A stretch of 22,942 nt of DNA from an uncultured Collinsella sp. (GTDB lineage Bacteria > Actinomycetota > Coriobacteriia > Coriobacteriales > Coriobacteriaceae). The notes under the pieces were generated by a model. That model searched no databases. It saw nothing but the letters and a program-made list of their open reading frames with translations, and had not been told where the DNA came from. Below, piece after piece: positions 9,601 to 16,543 of this stretch. The position numbers were made by a program, and so were the translations under genes. Every line of letters begins with the position of its first letter. The first letter of the stretch is position 1. The stretch covers positions 1 through 22,942 of the forward strand of contig CAKURW010000028.1 in NCBI GenBank assembly GCA_934675795.1, read 5' to 3'.

Positions 9601-10068
9601 CTATTTCCCTTCGGGCATGGTTTGGCTAGATGCGTTTGTGGCAATCGAGACTCCGAGATTGGACATGGCGAAATCGGCGAAGACCTCGTCGTAGAGTGCG
9701 GATGTAAAGGGGGCATCTGCAAGAGCCGGAATGGTTGTGCTGCGACGGTTGCGATGATGAAGACGTTGGGCGTGATGGCGTCTGGAGGTGCTGCAAGGTT
9801 GATCAGCGTGCGGGGCGTCGACTGGTTGCTCATTTTTCGTTTCGCCTATATCCCCTTGAGCGGCGAGCGCCAGTCCAAGAGCACCGAAAACTGCCAGCAG
9901 CTTGTCGAGCCGAATGCCCGTGGCATCTCCCAGCTCGAGCGATGCGAGCAGGCGTTCCGAAACACCGGCTTTTTTAGCGAGGGCAGCACGGGTGATCCCC
10001 TGCGCCTCGCGCGCCTGACGCACGTAGATGCCGGCTTGGCGCGGCGTGGTGATGGGAAGGGTATCCAT
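9601..10068 (-). CDS. hipB: HipB-like XRE antitoxin, possibly with two compensating frameshifts
   Basis: A 155-residue protein. Residues 1-72 are a clear XRE/Cro HTH (YVRQAREAQGITRAALAKKA, then GVSERLLASLE) of the HipB type, which would repress the operon and hold HipA inactive. The ATG follows AGGAGATTGCC. Residues about 78-112 read unnaturally (STSRRHHAQRLHHRNRRSTT). The neighbouring frame across 9735-9835 reads smoothly (TPRTLINLAAPPDAIT, then PNVFIIATVAAQP). After that the annotated frame again looks natural (ALADAPFTSALYDEVFADFA). Two opposite single-base shifts, one perhaps in the T5 run at 9833-9837 and one near 9717-9738, would explain this. Whether the product still works is unknown. 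Confidence 0.85.
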   Translation of the reverse strand: MDTLPITTPRQAGIYVRQAREAQGITRAALAKKAGVSERLLASLELGDATGIRLDKLLAVFGALGLALAAQGDIGETKNEQPVDAPHADQPCSTSRRHHAQRLHHRNRRSTTIPALADAPFTSALYDEVFADFAMSNLGVSIATNASSQTMPEGK

Positions 10069-10083
10069 GGCAATCTCCTAACG

Positions 10084-10150
10084 TGCAGACTTTTGCATCC
10101 TAGTATGACATGCAAAAGTCTGCATGAAAAGGCTCATGCAAAAATCTGCA
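10084..10150 (-). promoter_or_regulatory. hipBA operator array and promoter
   Basis: TGCAGACTTTTGCAT (10084-10098) faces its exact reverse complement at 10110-10124. A third copy, ATGCAAAAATCTGCA (10136-10150, one change), follows 26 bases on. On the minus strand CATACT (10102-10107) and TTTTCA (10125-10130) are placed as -10 and -35 with a 17-base spacer, which is exactly the middle repeat. Binding by the HTH protein would therefore block RNA polymerase. The sites start 16 bases before the antitoxin ATG. Confidence 0.7.
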
Positions 10151-10195
10151 TAAGGCCTTGTGCTGGCGTTGAGTTTTGAGCGATTGTGCTTGGCG

Positions 10196-10774
10196 TTACA
10201 GCGCCAAAATCCCCAGATGCTCAAGCAAGATCTTAAGCCCGATGAGGATGAGCACGACGCCACCCACGATGGTGGCGGGTTTTTCGTAGCGCGCGCCAAA
10301 GGTGTGGCCGATCGCTACGCCGGCGACGGAGAAGATAAACGTTGTGACGCCGATAAGCGATACAGCGGGAACGATGTCGACCGAGAGCGCCGCAAACGAG
10401 ATGCCTACGGCTAGGGCGTCAATTGAGGTGGCGATGGCGAGGATTAGGTACTCGCCCAGGTCAATCTTTTCGGCATCCTTGCCGTCGCCCTCGTCCTCGT
10501 CCTCGGTAAAGGCTTCCCACAGCATTTTGCCGCCGATAAAGGCCAGAAGGATAAAGGCGATCCAATGGTCGATCGGTCCGATGATGCCCATGAATTGACT
10601 GTCGAGCGCCCATCCGATTACGGGCATGCCGGCCTGAAAGCCGCCAAAGAACAGGCCAAGCACCACGGCGACTTTAAGGTTGATCTTCTTCATGCCAAGG
10701 CCCTTGCAGATGGAAACGGCAAAGGCGTCCATCGAAAGGCCAACGGCGAGCAACACGAGCTCTGCGAGTCCCAT
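10196..10774 (-). CDS. mntP: Manganese efflux pump MntP
   Basis: A 192-residue integral membrane protein of the MntP (YebN) family, which exports Mn(II) and protects against Mn toxicity. There are six hydrophobic segments in two three-helix repeats. Each repeat begins with the signature acidic motif: GLSMDAFAVSICKGL (D16) and ATSIDALAVGISFAA. A charged cytoplasmic loop (about 92-105, EDEDEGDGKDAEKID) joins the repeats. The ATG at 10774 follows GAGGGAGCCAGACT. It is divergent from disA across 221 bases. I see no complete Mn riboswitch there, only an isolated GGGAGTAG. Confidence 0.93.
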   Translation of the reverse strand: MGLAELVLLAVGLSMDAFAVSICKGLGMKKINLKVAVVLGLFFGGFQAGMPVIGWALDSQFMGIIGPIDHWIAFILLAFIGGKMLWEAFTEDEDEGDGKDAEKIDLGEYLILAIATSIDALAVGISFAALSVDIVPAVSLIGVTTFIFSVAGVAIGHTFGARYEKPATIVGGVVLILIGLKILLEHLGILAL

Positions 10775-10995
10775 AGTCTGGCTCCCTCTCTGCGGGCGAG
10801 CCCGATTACGCGACTACTCCCTCATTAATATGAGACCCGATGCTACCACATGAGCAGTCAAGAGAGCCTCGTCCCAAATGAGCTACCTAAGCTGTGTTCG
10901 CTCATTCTGTAAGCATCGGATTTTGCGGGCGTCACAGGGGCAAACCGTGAGAAACTATTTAGCGTTTATGGAGCGTATGCGATGGGAGCGATGCC

Positions 10996-12063
10996 TTGGA
11001 TAAGAACGAGCTGCAAAAGCGTATGGAACAGGCCATCCGCCTGACTGCCCCCGGTCAGCCGATCCGCACCGCCCTCGACATGATTATCGCCGGTCACCTG
11101 GGCGCCCTTATCTGCGTCGGCGACACCGAAAACGTGCTCGCTGCCGGTAACGACGGCTTCCCGCTCAACATTTCGTTCACCTCGAATCGTCTGTTCGAGC
11201 TTTCCAAGATGGACGGCGCCATCGTTATTGACGGCGACCTCACCCAGATCCTGCGCGCCAACTTCCACCTCAATCCCGATCCCTCGCTTGCCACGAGCGA
11301 GACGGGCATGCGTCACCGCACCGCCGCTCGCATGTCGGTGCTCACCGATGCCATCGTGATCTCGGTTTCGGCTCGTCGTGCCGTCGTTAACGTGTACGTC
11401 CACGGCAAGAGCTACGAGATCCAGCCCGTTACCACCATCATGAGCTCGGTCAACCAGCTCGTCGCCACGCTCCAGACTACCCGTCAGTCGCTCGATCGCT
11501 CCCTGCTGCGCCTGACGGCCCTCGAGCTCGACGACTACGTTACGCTCGCCGACATTACCGGTATTTTTTCGAGCTTCGAGATCATGCAGCAGGCAAAGAC
11601 CGAGCTTAAGGATTGCATTGTCAAGCTGGGCAACCAGGGCAAGCTCGTGCAGATGCAGCTCGAGCAGCTCGCCGGCTCCAGCATGGATACCGAGTACGAC
11701 CTGATGATTCGCGACTACGCGAGCGATTCCTCCGAGGCAAACGCCGAGAAGATTCGCACTGAGCTTGCCCGTATGACGCCTAAAGACCTGTCCGACCCAC
11801 AGCATGTGGCGGCGGTTCTGGGTTACGACGACCTGGACGAGGACTCCGTCATGACACCGCTAGGCCTGCGCACGCTTTCGCGCGTGTCCGTCGTGCGCGA
11901 CGGCGTGGCCGAGAAAATCGTCGACGAGTATGGCTCGCTGCAGGAGCTCATGGACGACATCAGCGAGGATCCGGAGCGCCTGGGCGACTTTGGCGTCAAC
12001 AACCCTGCCATTCTTGCGGACTCCCTGTACCGCATGAAGGGCACCAAACAGGGGAACGCATAA
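10996..12063 (+). CDS. disA: DNA integrity scanning diadenylate cyclase DisA
   Basis: A 355-residue DisA, which makes the second messenger c-di-AMP from two ATP and scans DNA for damage. The DAC domain (1-145) has the DGA (73-75) and RHRTA (106-110) catalytic motifs. A linker helix bundle (about 150-280) and a C-terminal helix-hairpin-helix DNA-binding part follow (PLGLRTLSRVSVVRDGVAEK). The start is TTG at 10996, seven bases after GGGAG. The nearby ATGs (10977, 10982, 10991) are out of frame. Its stop overlaps the ispD start (TAATG), so the two are coupled. In B. subtilis disA also precedes ispD-ispF, with yacL between; yacL is missing here. Confidence 0.96.
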   Translation: MDKNELQKRMEQAIRLTAPGQPIRTALDMIIAGHLGALICVGDTENVLAAGNDGFPLNISFTSNRLFELSKMDGAIVIDGDLTQILRANFHLNPDPSLATSETGMRHRTAARMSVLTDAIVISVSARRAVVNVYVHGKSYEIQPVTTIMSSVNQLVATLQTTRQSLDRSLLRLTALELDDYVTLADITGIFSSFEIMQQAKTELKDCIVKLGNQGKLVQMQLEQLAGSSMDTEYDLMIRDYASDSSEANAEKIRTELARMTPKDLSDPQHVAAVLGYDDLDEDSVMTPLGLRTLSRVSVVRDGVAEKIVDEYGSLQELMDDISEDPERLGDFGVNNPAILADSLYRMKGTKQGNA

Positions 12064-12791
12064 TGGCGCCCGTATGCGCCGTGGTCGTTGCCGGCGGCAG
12101 CGGCCAGCGCTTTGGAAATCCCGGCGGTAAGCAGCTCGTTAACGTGGCGGGCCGTCCGCTCATGAGCTGGTCCATCCGCGCGTTCGATCGGAGCGACAAG
12201 GTCGGCCACATCGTCGTGGTTTGCCCTGTCGAGCGCCGTGCCGAGATGCGCCGCCTGGCCATCGACCCGTTTGACTATGACACGCCCATCAGCTTTGCCG
12301 ATGCCGGCGATACCCGCCAGGATTCCACCCGTGCCGGCGTGCATGCGGTTCCGGCGGGTTTCGAATATGTCGCCATCCACGACGGCGCCCGTCCGCTCAT
12401 CACGACCGAGGCCATCGATCACGCTATCGACGTGCTCGTGAGCGACCGCGCCCTCGACGGTGTCGTGTGCGGTCAGCCCGCGATCGACACGCTCAAGATC
12501 GTCGACGGCGATAATATCGTCGAGACGCCGCCGCGCGAGCTCTATTGGGCCGCGCAGACGCCGCAGATCTTTAGCGTCGACGCCATGAAGCGCGCTCACG
12601 CCGCTGCTATCGCCGAGGGCTTTATCGGTACCGACGATTCATCGCTGGTCGAGCGCATGGGCGGGCGCGTCCGCTGCGTCCAGAGCCCGCGCGATAACCT
12701 TAAGGTGACGGTGCCCGAGGACCTGCGTCCCGTAACCGCGATTCTGCTTGGCCGCATGGCCGAGGGAGAGGACCTTCCCCATGTTCAGTAA
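12063..12791 (+). CDS. ispD: 2-C-methyl-D-erythritol 4-phosphate cytidylyltransferase IspD
   Basis: A 242-residue cytoplasmic enzyme of the MEP pathway that joins CTP and MEP to give CDP-ME. The nucleotide-binding start AVVVAGGSGQRFG (about 6-18) with KQL is visible, as are DTRQDST, the IHDGARPL metal-binding region and the TDDSSLVER region near the C-terminus. The ATG overlaps the disA stop. The end overlaps ispF by 11 bases, indicating translational coupling of the two MEP enzymes. Confidence 0.96.
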   Translation: MAPVCAVVVAGGSGQRFGNPGGKQLVNVAGRPLMSWSIRAFDRSDKVGHIVVVCPVERRAEMRRLAIDPFDYDTPISFADAGDTRQDSTRAGVHAVPAGFEYVAIHDGARPLITTEAIDHAIDVLVSDRALDGVVCGQPAIDTLKIVDGDNIVETPPRELYWAAQTPQIFSVDAMKRAHAAAIAEGFIGTDDSSLVERMGGRVRCVQSPRDNLKVTVPEDLRPVTAILLGRMAEGEDLPHVQ

Positions 12792-13275
12792 CCTGCGCAT
12801 TGGCCACGGCTACGACGTCCACCGTTTGGTGGAGGGGCGTCGATGTATCATCGGCGGGGTCGACATTCCCTACGAGCGCGGCCTGCTGGGCCACTCGGAT
12901 GCCGATGTGCTCGCGCACGCCTTGGCCGACGCCATTCTGGGCGCCTGCCGCGGGGGAGACATCGGCAAGCTATTCCCCGACACCGATCCCGCGTACGAGG
13001 GTGCCGATTCGATGGTGCTGCTCGCTCGCGTGATGGACTATGCGCGCGAGCTGGGCTTTGAGTTTGTCGATGCCGACTGCACCATTGCCTGTCAGCAACC
13101 CAAGATCACCCCGCACCGCGATGCCATGCGCGCCAACCTTGCCCATGCCCTGGGCGTTGACGTCGAAAATGTAGGCGTCGCCGCCACCACGACCGAAAAG
13201 CTCGGTTGGGAAGGCCAAGGCGAGGGAATCGGCGCCTGGGCCGTCTGCCTGCTACAGAAAACCGTTAAGGAGTAA
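12781..13275 (+). CDS. ispF: 2-C-methyl-D-erythritol 2,4-cyclodiphosphate synthase IspF
   Basis: A 164-residue trimeric Zn enzyme that cyclises CDP-ME-2-phosphate to MEcPP. The metal motif GHGYDVHRL (D12, H14), the third ligand region LLGHSDADVLAHAL and the C-terminal TTTEKLGWEGQGEGI are all present. The ATG at 12781 is chosen because the family normally starts a few residues before the GYDVHR motif and because it gives the ordinary length. The upstream in-frame start at 12748 would add 11 residues inside ispD. Only three bases separate it from cysS. ispE is not in this window. Confidence 0.96.
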   Translation: MFSNLRIGHGYDVHRLVEGRRCIIGGVDIPYERGLLGHSDADVLAHALADAILGACRGGDIGKLFPDTDPAYEGADSMVLLARVMDYARELGFEFVDADCTIACQQPKITPHRDAMRANLAHALGVDVENVGVAATTTEKLGWEGQGEGIGAWAVCLLQKTVKE

Positions 13276-13278
13276 CGA

Positions 13279-14745
13279 ATGCGTATCTACAACAGCGCTA
13301 CCCATAAAAAGGAAGAGTTCCAGCCCATCGAGTCCGGCAAGGTCCGCATGTACGTGTGCGGCCCCACGGTCTACGACAACATCCACATCGGCAATGCCCG
13401 CACGTTCATCAGCTTCGATGTGATTCGACGCTGGCTCATCGCGAGCGGCTACGAGGTCACGTTCGCCCAGAACCTCACCGATGTCGACGACAAGATCATC
13501 AAGCGCGCCAACGAGCAGGGCCGCACTGCCGCCGAGGTCGCGACGGAGTTCTCCGACAAGTTCATCGGCGTCATGCGCGCCGCCAACGTGCTCGATCCCG
13601 ATGTGCGCCCCCGCGCCACCAAGGAGATCGGCCCCATGATCGCCATGATCAAGACGCTTATCGAGCAGGACCACGCTTACGCCGCCGATAACGGCGACGT
13701 GTATTTTGCCGTGCGCAGCGATCCCAACTATGGTCAGGTCTCGGGCCGCAACATCGACGACCTTATGGTTGGCGCGCGCATCGAGGAGAACGAGGACAAG
13801 AACGACCCACTCGACTTTGCCCTGTGGAAGGCCGCTAAGCCCGGCGAGCCCAGCTGGCCGAGCCCTTGGGGCGAGGGCCGCCCCGGTTGGCACACCGAGT
13901 GCGCCGCCATGGTGCATCGCTACCTGGGCACCCCGATTGACATCCACGGCGGTGGCTCCGACCTTGCCTTCCCGCATCATGAGAACGAGTGCGCCCAGGC
14001 CACCTGCGCCTGGCACCAGGGCTTCTCCAACACCTGGATGCACACGGGCATGCTGCTGGTAGACGGCGAGAAGATGTCCAAGTCGCTTGGCAACTTCTTT
14101 ACGCTGGCCGAGGTGCTCGAGCAGCACTCCGCTGCCGCCCTGCGCCTGCTGATGCTGCAGACGAGCTATCGCTCGCCGCTCGATTTTTCTTGGGAGCGCC
14201 TGGAGGGTGCCGAGAACTCGCTCACGCGTATCGCCGGTACGGTCGAGAACCTGCGCTGGGCCGCGAACCATGCGACGGCCGATGCCGATGCGGCTGCCGC
14301 CGAGGCGTTTGCCGCCAAGGCCGCCGAGACTCGTGCCACCTTTAAGGAGTGCATGGACGACGACTTTAACACCGCTGGTGCCATGGGTGCCGTCTTTGGC
14401 TTTGTGACCGAGTGCAACCAGTACCTGGAGCAGGCGGGCGACGCTGCCGACAAGGCCGCCGCGCTTGCCGCCGCCGACACGCTGGCCGAGCTGCTCGATA
14501 CGCTTGGCGTTGAGCTCCCCGAGCCCAAGGTCGAGCTGCCGCTGGGCCTGCTGGGCGTTGCCGCCGGCTTGGTCGCCTATACGGGTGACGACGTGGACGA
14601 GGCCGCTGCCAAGATTCTCGAGGCCCGCGCCGAGGCCCGCGCCGCCAAGAACTGGGATCTGGCCGACGCCATCCGCGACCAGCTCAAGGACCTGGGCCTC
14701 ACCATTGAGGATACGGCCGCGGGTACTCGTATCAAATCTCTCTAA
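13279..14745 (+). CDS. cysS: Cysteinyl-tRNA synthetase
   Basis: A 488-residue class I synthetase that charges tRNA-Cys. Zn ligand C27 lies in MYVCGPTVYD, and the HIGN signature is at 36-39. GWHTECAAM and PHHENE hold the other Zn ligands and KMSKS is at 265-269. An alanine-rich helical DALR-type domain (about 330-420) and a short C-terminal part (LEARAEARAAKNWDLADAIR) complete it. The ATG follows AAGGAGTAACG, and the ispF stop is three bases upstream. It is full length with nothing missing. Confidence 0.97.
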   Translation: MRIYNSATHKKEEFQPIESGKVRMYVCGPTVYDNIHIGNARTFISFDVIRRWLIASGYEVTFAQNLTDVDDKIIKRANEQGRTAAEVATEFSDKFIGVMRAANVLDPDVRPRATKEIGPMIAMIKTLIEQDHAYAADNGDVYFAVRSDPNYGQVSGRNIDDLMVGARIEENEDKNDPLDFALWKAAKPGEPSWPSPWGEGRPGWHTECAAMVHRYLGTPIDIHGGGSDLAFPHHENECAQATCAWHQGFSNTWMHTGMLLVDGEKMSKSLGNFFTLAEVLEQHSAAALRLLMLQTSYRSPLDFSWERLEGAENSLTRIAGTVENLRWAANHATADADAAAAEAFAAKAAETRATFKECMDDDFNTAGAMGAVFGFVTECNQYLEQAGDAADKAAALAAADTLAELLDTLGVELPEPKVELPLGLLGVAAGLVAYTGDDVDEAAAKILEARAEARAAKNWDLADAIRDQLKDLGLTIEDTAAGTRIKSL

Positions 14746-14767
14746 TCCCCGCGGGTTTCCCAAGCAC

Positions 14768-14870
14768 CCGACCGCCCGAGCCACGGCACCTTGCCTTTCA
14801 ATCGTCGGGCATGACCTCAAGGTCTATGCCCTCCTCTTTCAAGGCAATCTGCCGCACCTCGGGCGGTCGG
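14768..14870 (+). other. 103-nt nested hairpin element between cysS and rlmB
   Basis: This non-coding stretch folds back on itself almost end to end. Outer stem: CCGACCGCCCGAG (14768-14780) pairs perfectly with 14858-14870. After a 3x3 internal loop comes CGGCA (14784-14788) with TGCCG (14850-14854). After a 2x2 loop comes TTGCCTT (14791-14797) with AAGGCAA (14841-14847). After 9x9 unpaired bases comes an apical GGGCATGACC (14807-14816) with 14821-14831 (one bulged T), tetraloop TCAA. TCTATTTGTTT follows, so terminator activity is possible. On the opposite strand a short in-frame reading VRQIALKEEGIDLEVMPDD ends at a TGA here; a decayed gene end is the alternative. Confidence 0.6.
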
Positions 14871-14912
14871 TCTATTTGTTTCGTTTGATAGTTGTATTTA
14901 GGAGGTCGCCTT

Positions 14913-15827
14913 ATGGCCGACAATCGCAAGCGTGCATCGCGTGGAGGCAAGCAGGCTGCTTCTGGCTCGCGTCCGATTCGCCGCAACGACCGCGCTGCCG
15001 CTCCCAAGGGCCAGCGCGAGCGCTCACAGGCTGCTCGCCCGCAGCGCGAGCGTAGCCGCGATAACGTCCAGGTTCCCAAGGGCGAGTTTATCGAAGGTCG
15101 CCGTGCTGCCGCCGAGGCGCTACGCACTGGTTTTCCCATCAAGTGCGCGCTTATTGCCGAGGGCGGGGAGCGCGATGCCGCCTTGTCGCGCCTGGTCGAC
15201 GACCTCAACGCCGCAGGCGTCCGCATTAAGTATGTGCCGCGCGCGCAGCTCGATGCACTGTCGAGCCATGGCGCTCACCAGGGCATTGCGCTCGAGGTGG
15301 GTAATTTCCCCTATGCCGATGTTGCCGACATCCTCGATCGCGCGGGCGACGGTCCGGCGCTCGTCATCGTGCTCGACCACGTGACCGACGACGGTAACTT
15401 TGGCGCCATCGTGCGCTCCGCCGAGGTCGTGGGCGCGGCCGGCGTCGTCATCGCCAACAAGCGCGCCGCCGGTGTGACCGTCGGCAGCTATAAGACTTCT
15501 GCCGGCGCCGTCATGCACCTGCCCATCGCGCAGGTTCCCAACATTGCCCGTGCGCTCGATGACCTCAAGGCCGCCGGCTTTTGGGTGGGTGGCGCTTCCG
15601 AGCACGCCGAGGGCAGCTGCTGGGATGCTCCCTTCGAGGGCCGCGTGGCGCTCGTCATGGGCTCCGAGGGCGACGGCATCTCGCGACTGGTGCTCGAGAA
15701 ATGCGACTTCTTGACCAAGCTTCCCCAGCGCGGCATGACCGAGAGTCTCAATGTTGCCCAGGCGACCACCGCGCTGTGCTTTGAGTGGCTGCGCCGCAAT
15801 GCCGGCGAGCTCATGGGGGAGGAGTAG
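14913..15827 (+). CDS. rlmB: 23S rRNA (guanosine-2'-O)-methyltransferase RlmB (SpoU/TrmH family)
   Basis: A 304-residue SPOUT methyltransferase. A basic, disordered tail (1-50, rich in R, Q, K) precedes the substrate-binding domain (about 53-130, starting FIEGRRAAAEALRTG). The SAM-knot domain shows NFGAIVRSAEVVGAAGVVI, LVMGSEGDGIS and the closing MTESLNVAQATTALCFEWLRR. The family methylates 23S rRNA G2251 or related positions. The ATG at 14913 follows AGGAGG with seven-base spacing. A TTG at 14892 lies upstream without a site. It is separated from cysS by the 103-nt hairpin element, and its stop is three bases before yacP. Confidence 0.92.
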   Translation: MADNRKRASRGGKQAASGSRPIRRNDRAAAPKGQRERSQAARPQRERSRDNVQVPKGEFIEGRRAAAEALRTGFPIKCALIAEGGERDAALSRLVDDLNAAGVRIKYVPRAQLDALSSHGAHQGIALEVGNFPYADVADILDRAGDGPALVIVLDHVTDDGNFGAIVRSAEVVGAAGVVIANKRAAGVTVGSYKTSAGAVMHLPIAQVPNIARALDDLKAAGFWVGGASEHAEGSCWDAPFEGRVALVMGSEGDGISRLVLEKCDFLTKLPQRGMTESLNVAQATTALCFEWLRRNAGELMGEE

Positions 15828-15830
15828 CGC

Positions 15831-16508
15831 ATGTCCAAGAAGAACCGCGCCAAGTCCAAGGCCAAGCGCTTTGGCGAGGGCTCGGCCAAGCCGATTGTTT
15901 CGGCCGCGACCTATGGCGTGGGCGGCAATGCGTTTGCGCAGGCCATCGCCGATCCAGTCTCGACGGTGCACTCCAATAAGCCCGAGCTGCTGGTGGTCGA
16001 CGGTTACAACGTGATCCATTGCACGCCGCGCTACGAAAAGCTCGTGTACGACCATTCCGACGATCCGTATTCCAGCGACGTTCACGATATGGCGCGCACC
16101 GCGCTCATCAACGACGTGGCGGCGTTTGCCCAGGGCCGCTACGAGGCTGTGATTGTGTTTGACGGCGCGGGCAATATCTCCAGCGAGCGCCCCAACCTGC
16201 CGGCCCGCGGCGTGCGCATTGAGTTTTCGCCGACGGGTGTTTCGGCCGATACCGTGGTGCAGAAGCTCTGCATCGAGGCGCGCGAGGAGGGCCGCGCGTG
16301 CTCCGTGGTGTCGAGCGACGGCACGATCCAGGCCGTCGTCATGGGCAAGGGCGTCACGCGCATCTCGAGCCGTATGCTGGTGGACGAGATCAAACAGATC
16401 GACAACGACGTGCACGAGGCAGAGGAAGCTCCGCAGATTAAGATGACCCTGGGCAGCCGCCTGAGCCCCGATGCTCTGGCCAAGCTCAAAGCCCTTCGCG
16501 GGAGGTAG
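15831..16508 (+). CDS. yacP: NYN-domain ribonuclease, YacP/Rae1 family
   Basis: A 225-residue protein. A basic tail (1-45) is followed by a PIN-like NYN fold: LLVVDGYNVIH with the first acidic residue, AVIVFDGAGN, then CSVVSSDGTIQ with the distal acidic site. The closing region (RMLVDEIKQIDNDV) matches YacP. B. subtilis Rae1 (YacP) is a ribosome-associated endoribonuclease acting on certain mRNAs; the same role here is inferred. It is the last gene of the plus-strand run, and its position directly after rlmB is conserved in Firmicutes. Confidence 0.88.
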   Translation: MSKKNRAKSKAKRFGEGSAKPIVSAATYGVGGNAFAQAIADPVSTVHSNKPELLVVDGYNVIHCTPRYEKLVYDHSDDPYSSDVHDMARTALINDVAAFAQGRYEAVIVFDGAGNISSERPNLPARGVRIEFSPTGVSADTVVQKLCIEAREEGRACSVVSSDGTIQAVVMGKGVTRISSRMLVDEIKQIDNDVHEAEEAPQIKMTLGSRLSPDALAKLKALRGR

Positions 16509-16509
16509 G

Positions 16510-16543
16510 GGAGTTGGCGGGGCAATGCTGCCTCGCTAACTCC
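16510..16543. terminator. Hairpin between convergent yacP and the HTH-HipA gene
   Basis: GGAGTTGGCGGGGCA (16510-16524) pairs with TGCCTCGCTAACTCC (16529-16543), 15 bp with two G-T pairs and a four-base loop. It begins two bases after the yacP stop and includes the stop codon of the minus-strand gene. There is no T run on either side, so it may work as a shared weak terminator or 3' end block. Confidence 0.55.

Noticed and set aside
10775..10870. A Mn-sensing (yybP-ykoY) riboswitch before mntP
   Set aside because: Only GGGAGTAG is seen, about 55 bases from the start codon. The second conserved half and the usual length (about 100 nt) are missing, so the match is most likely chance.
14746..14912. 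A T-box or other known riboswitch in the cysS-rlmB gap
   Set aside because: There is no T-box sequence (AGGGTGG-ACCGCG) and no known aptamer core. The gap lies after, not before, the synthetase gene.
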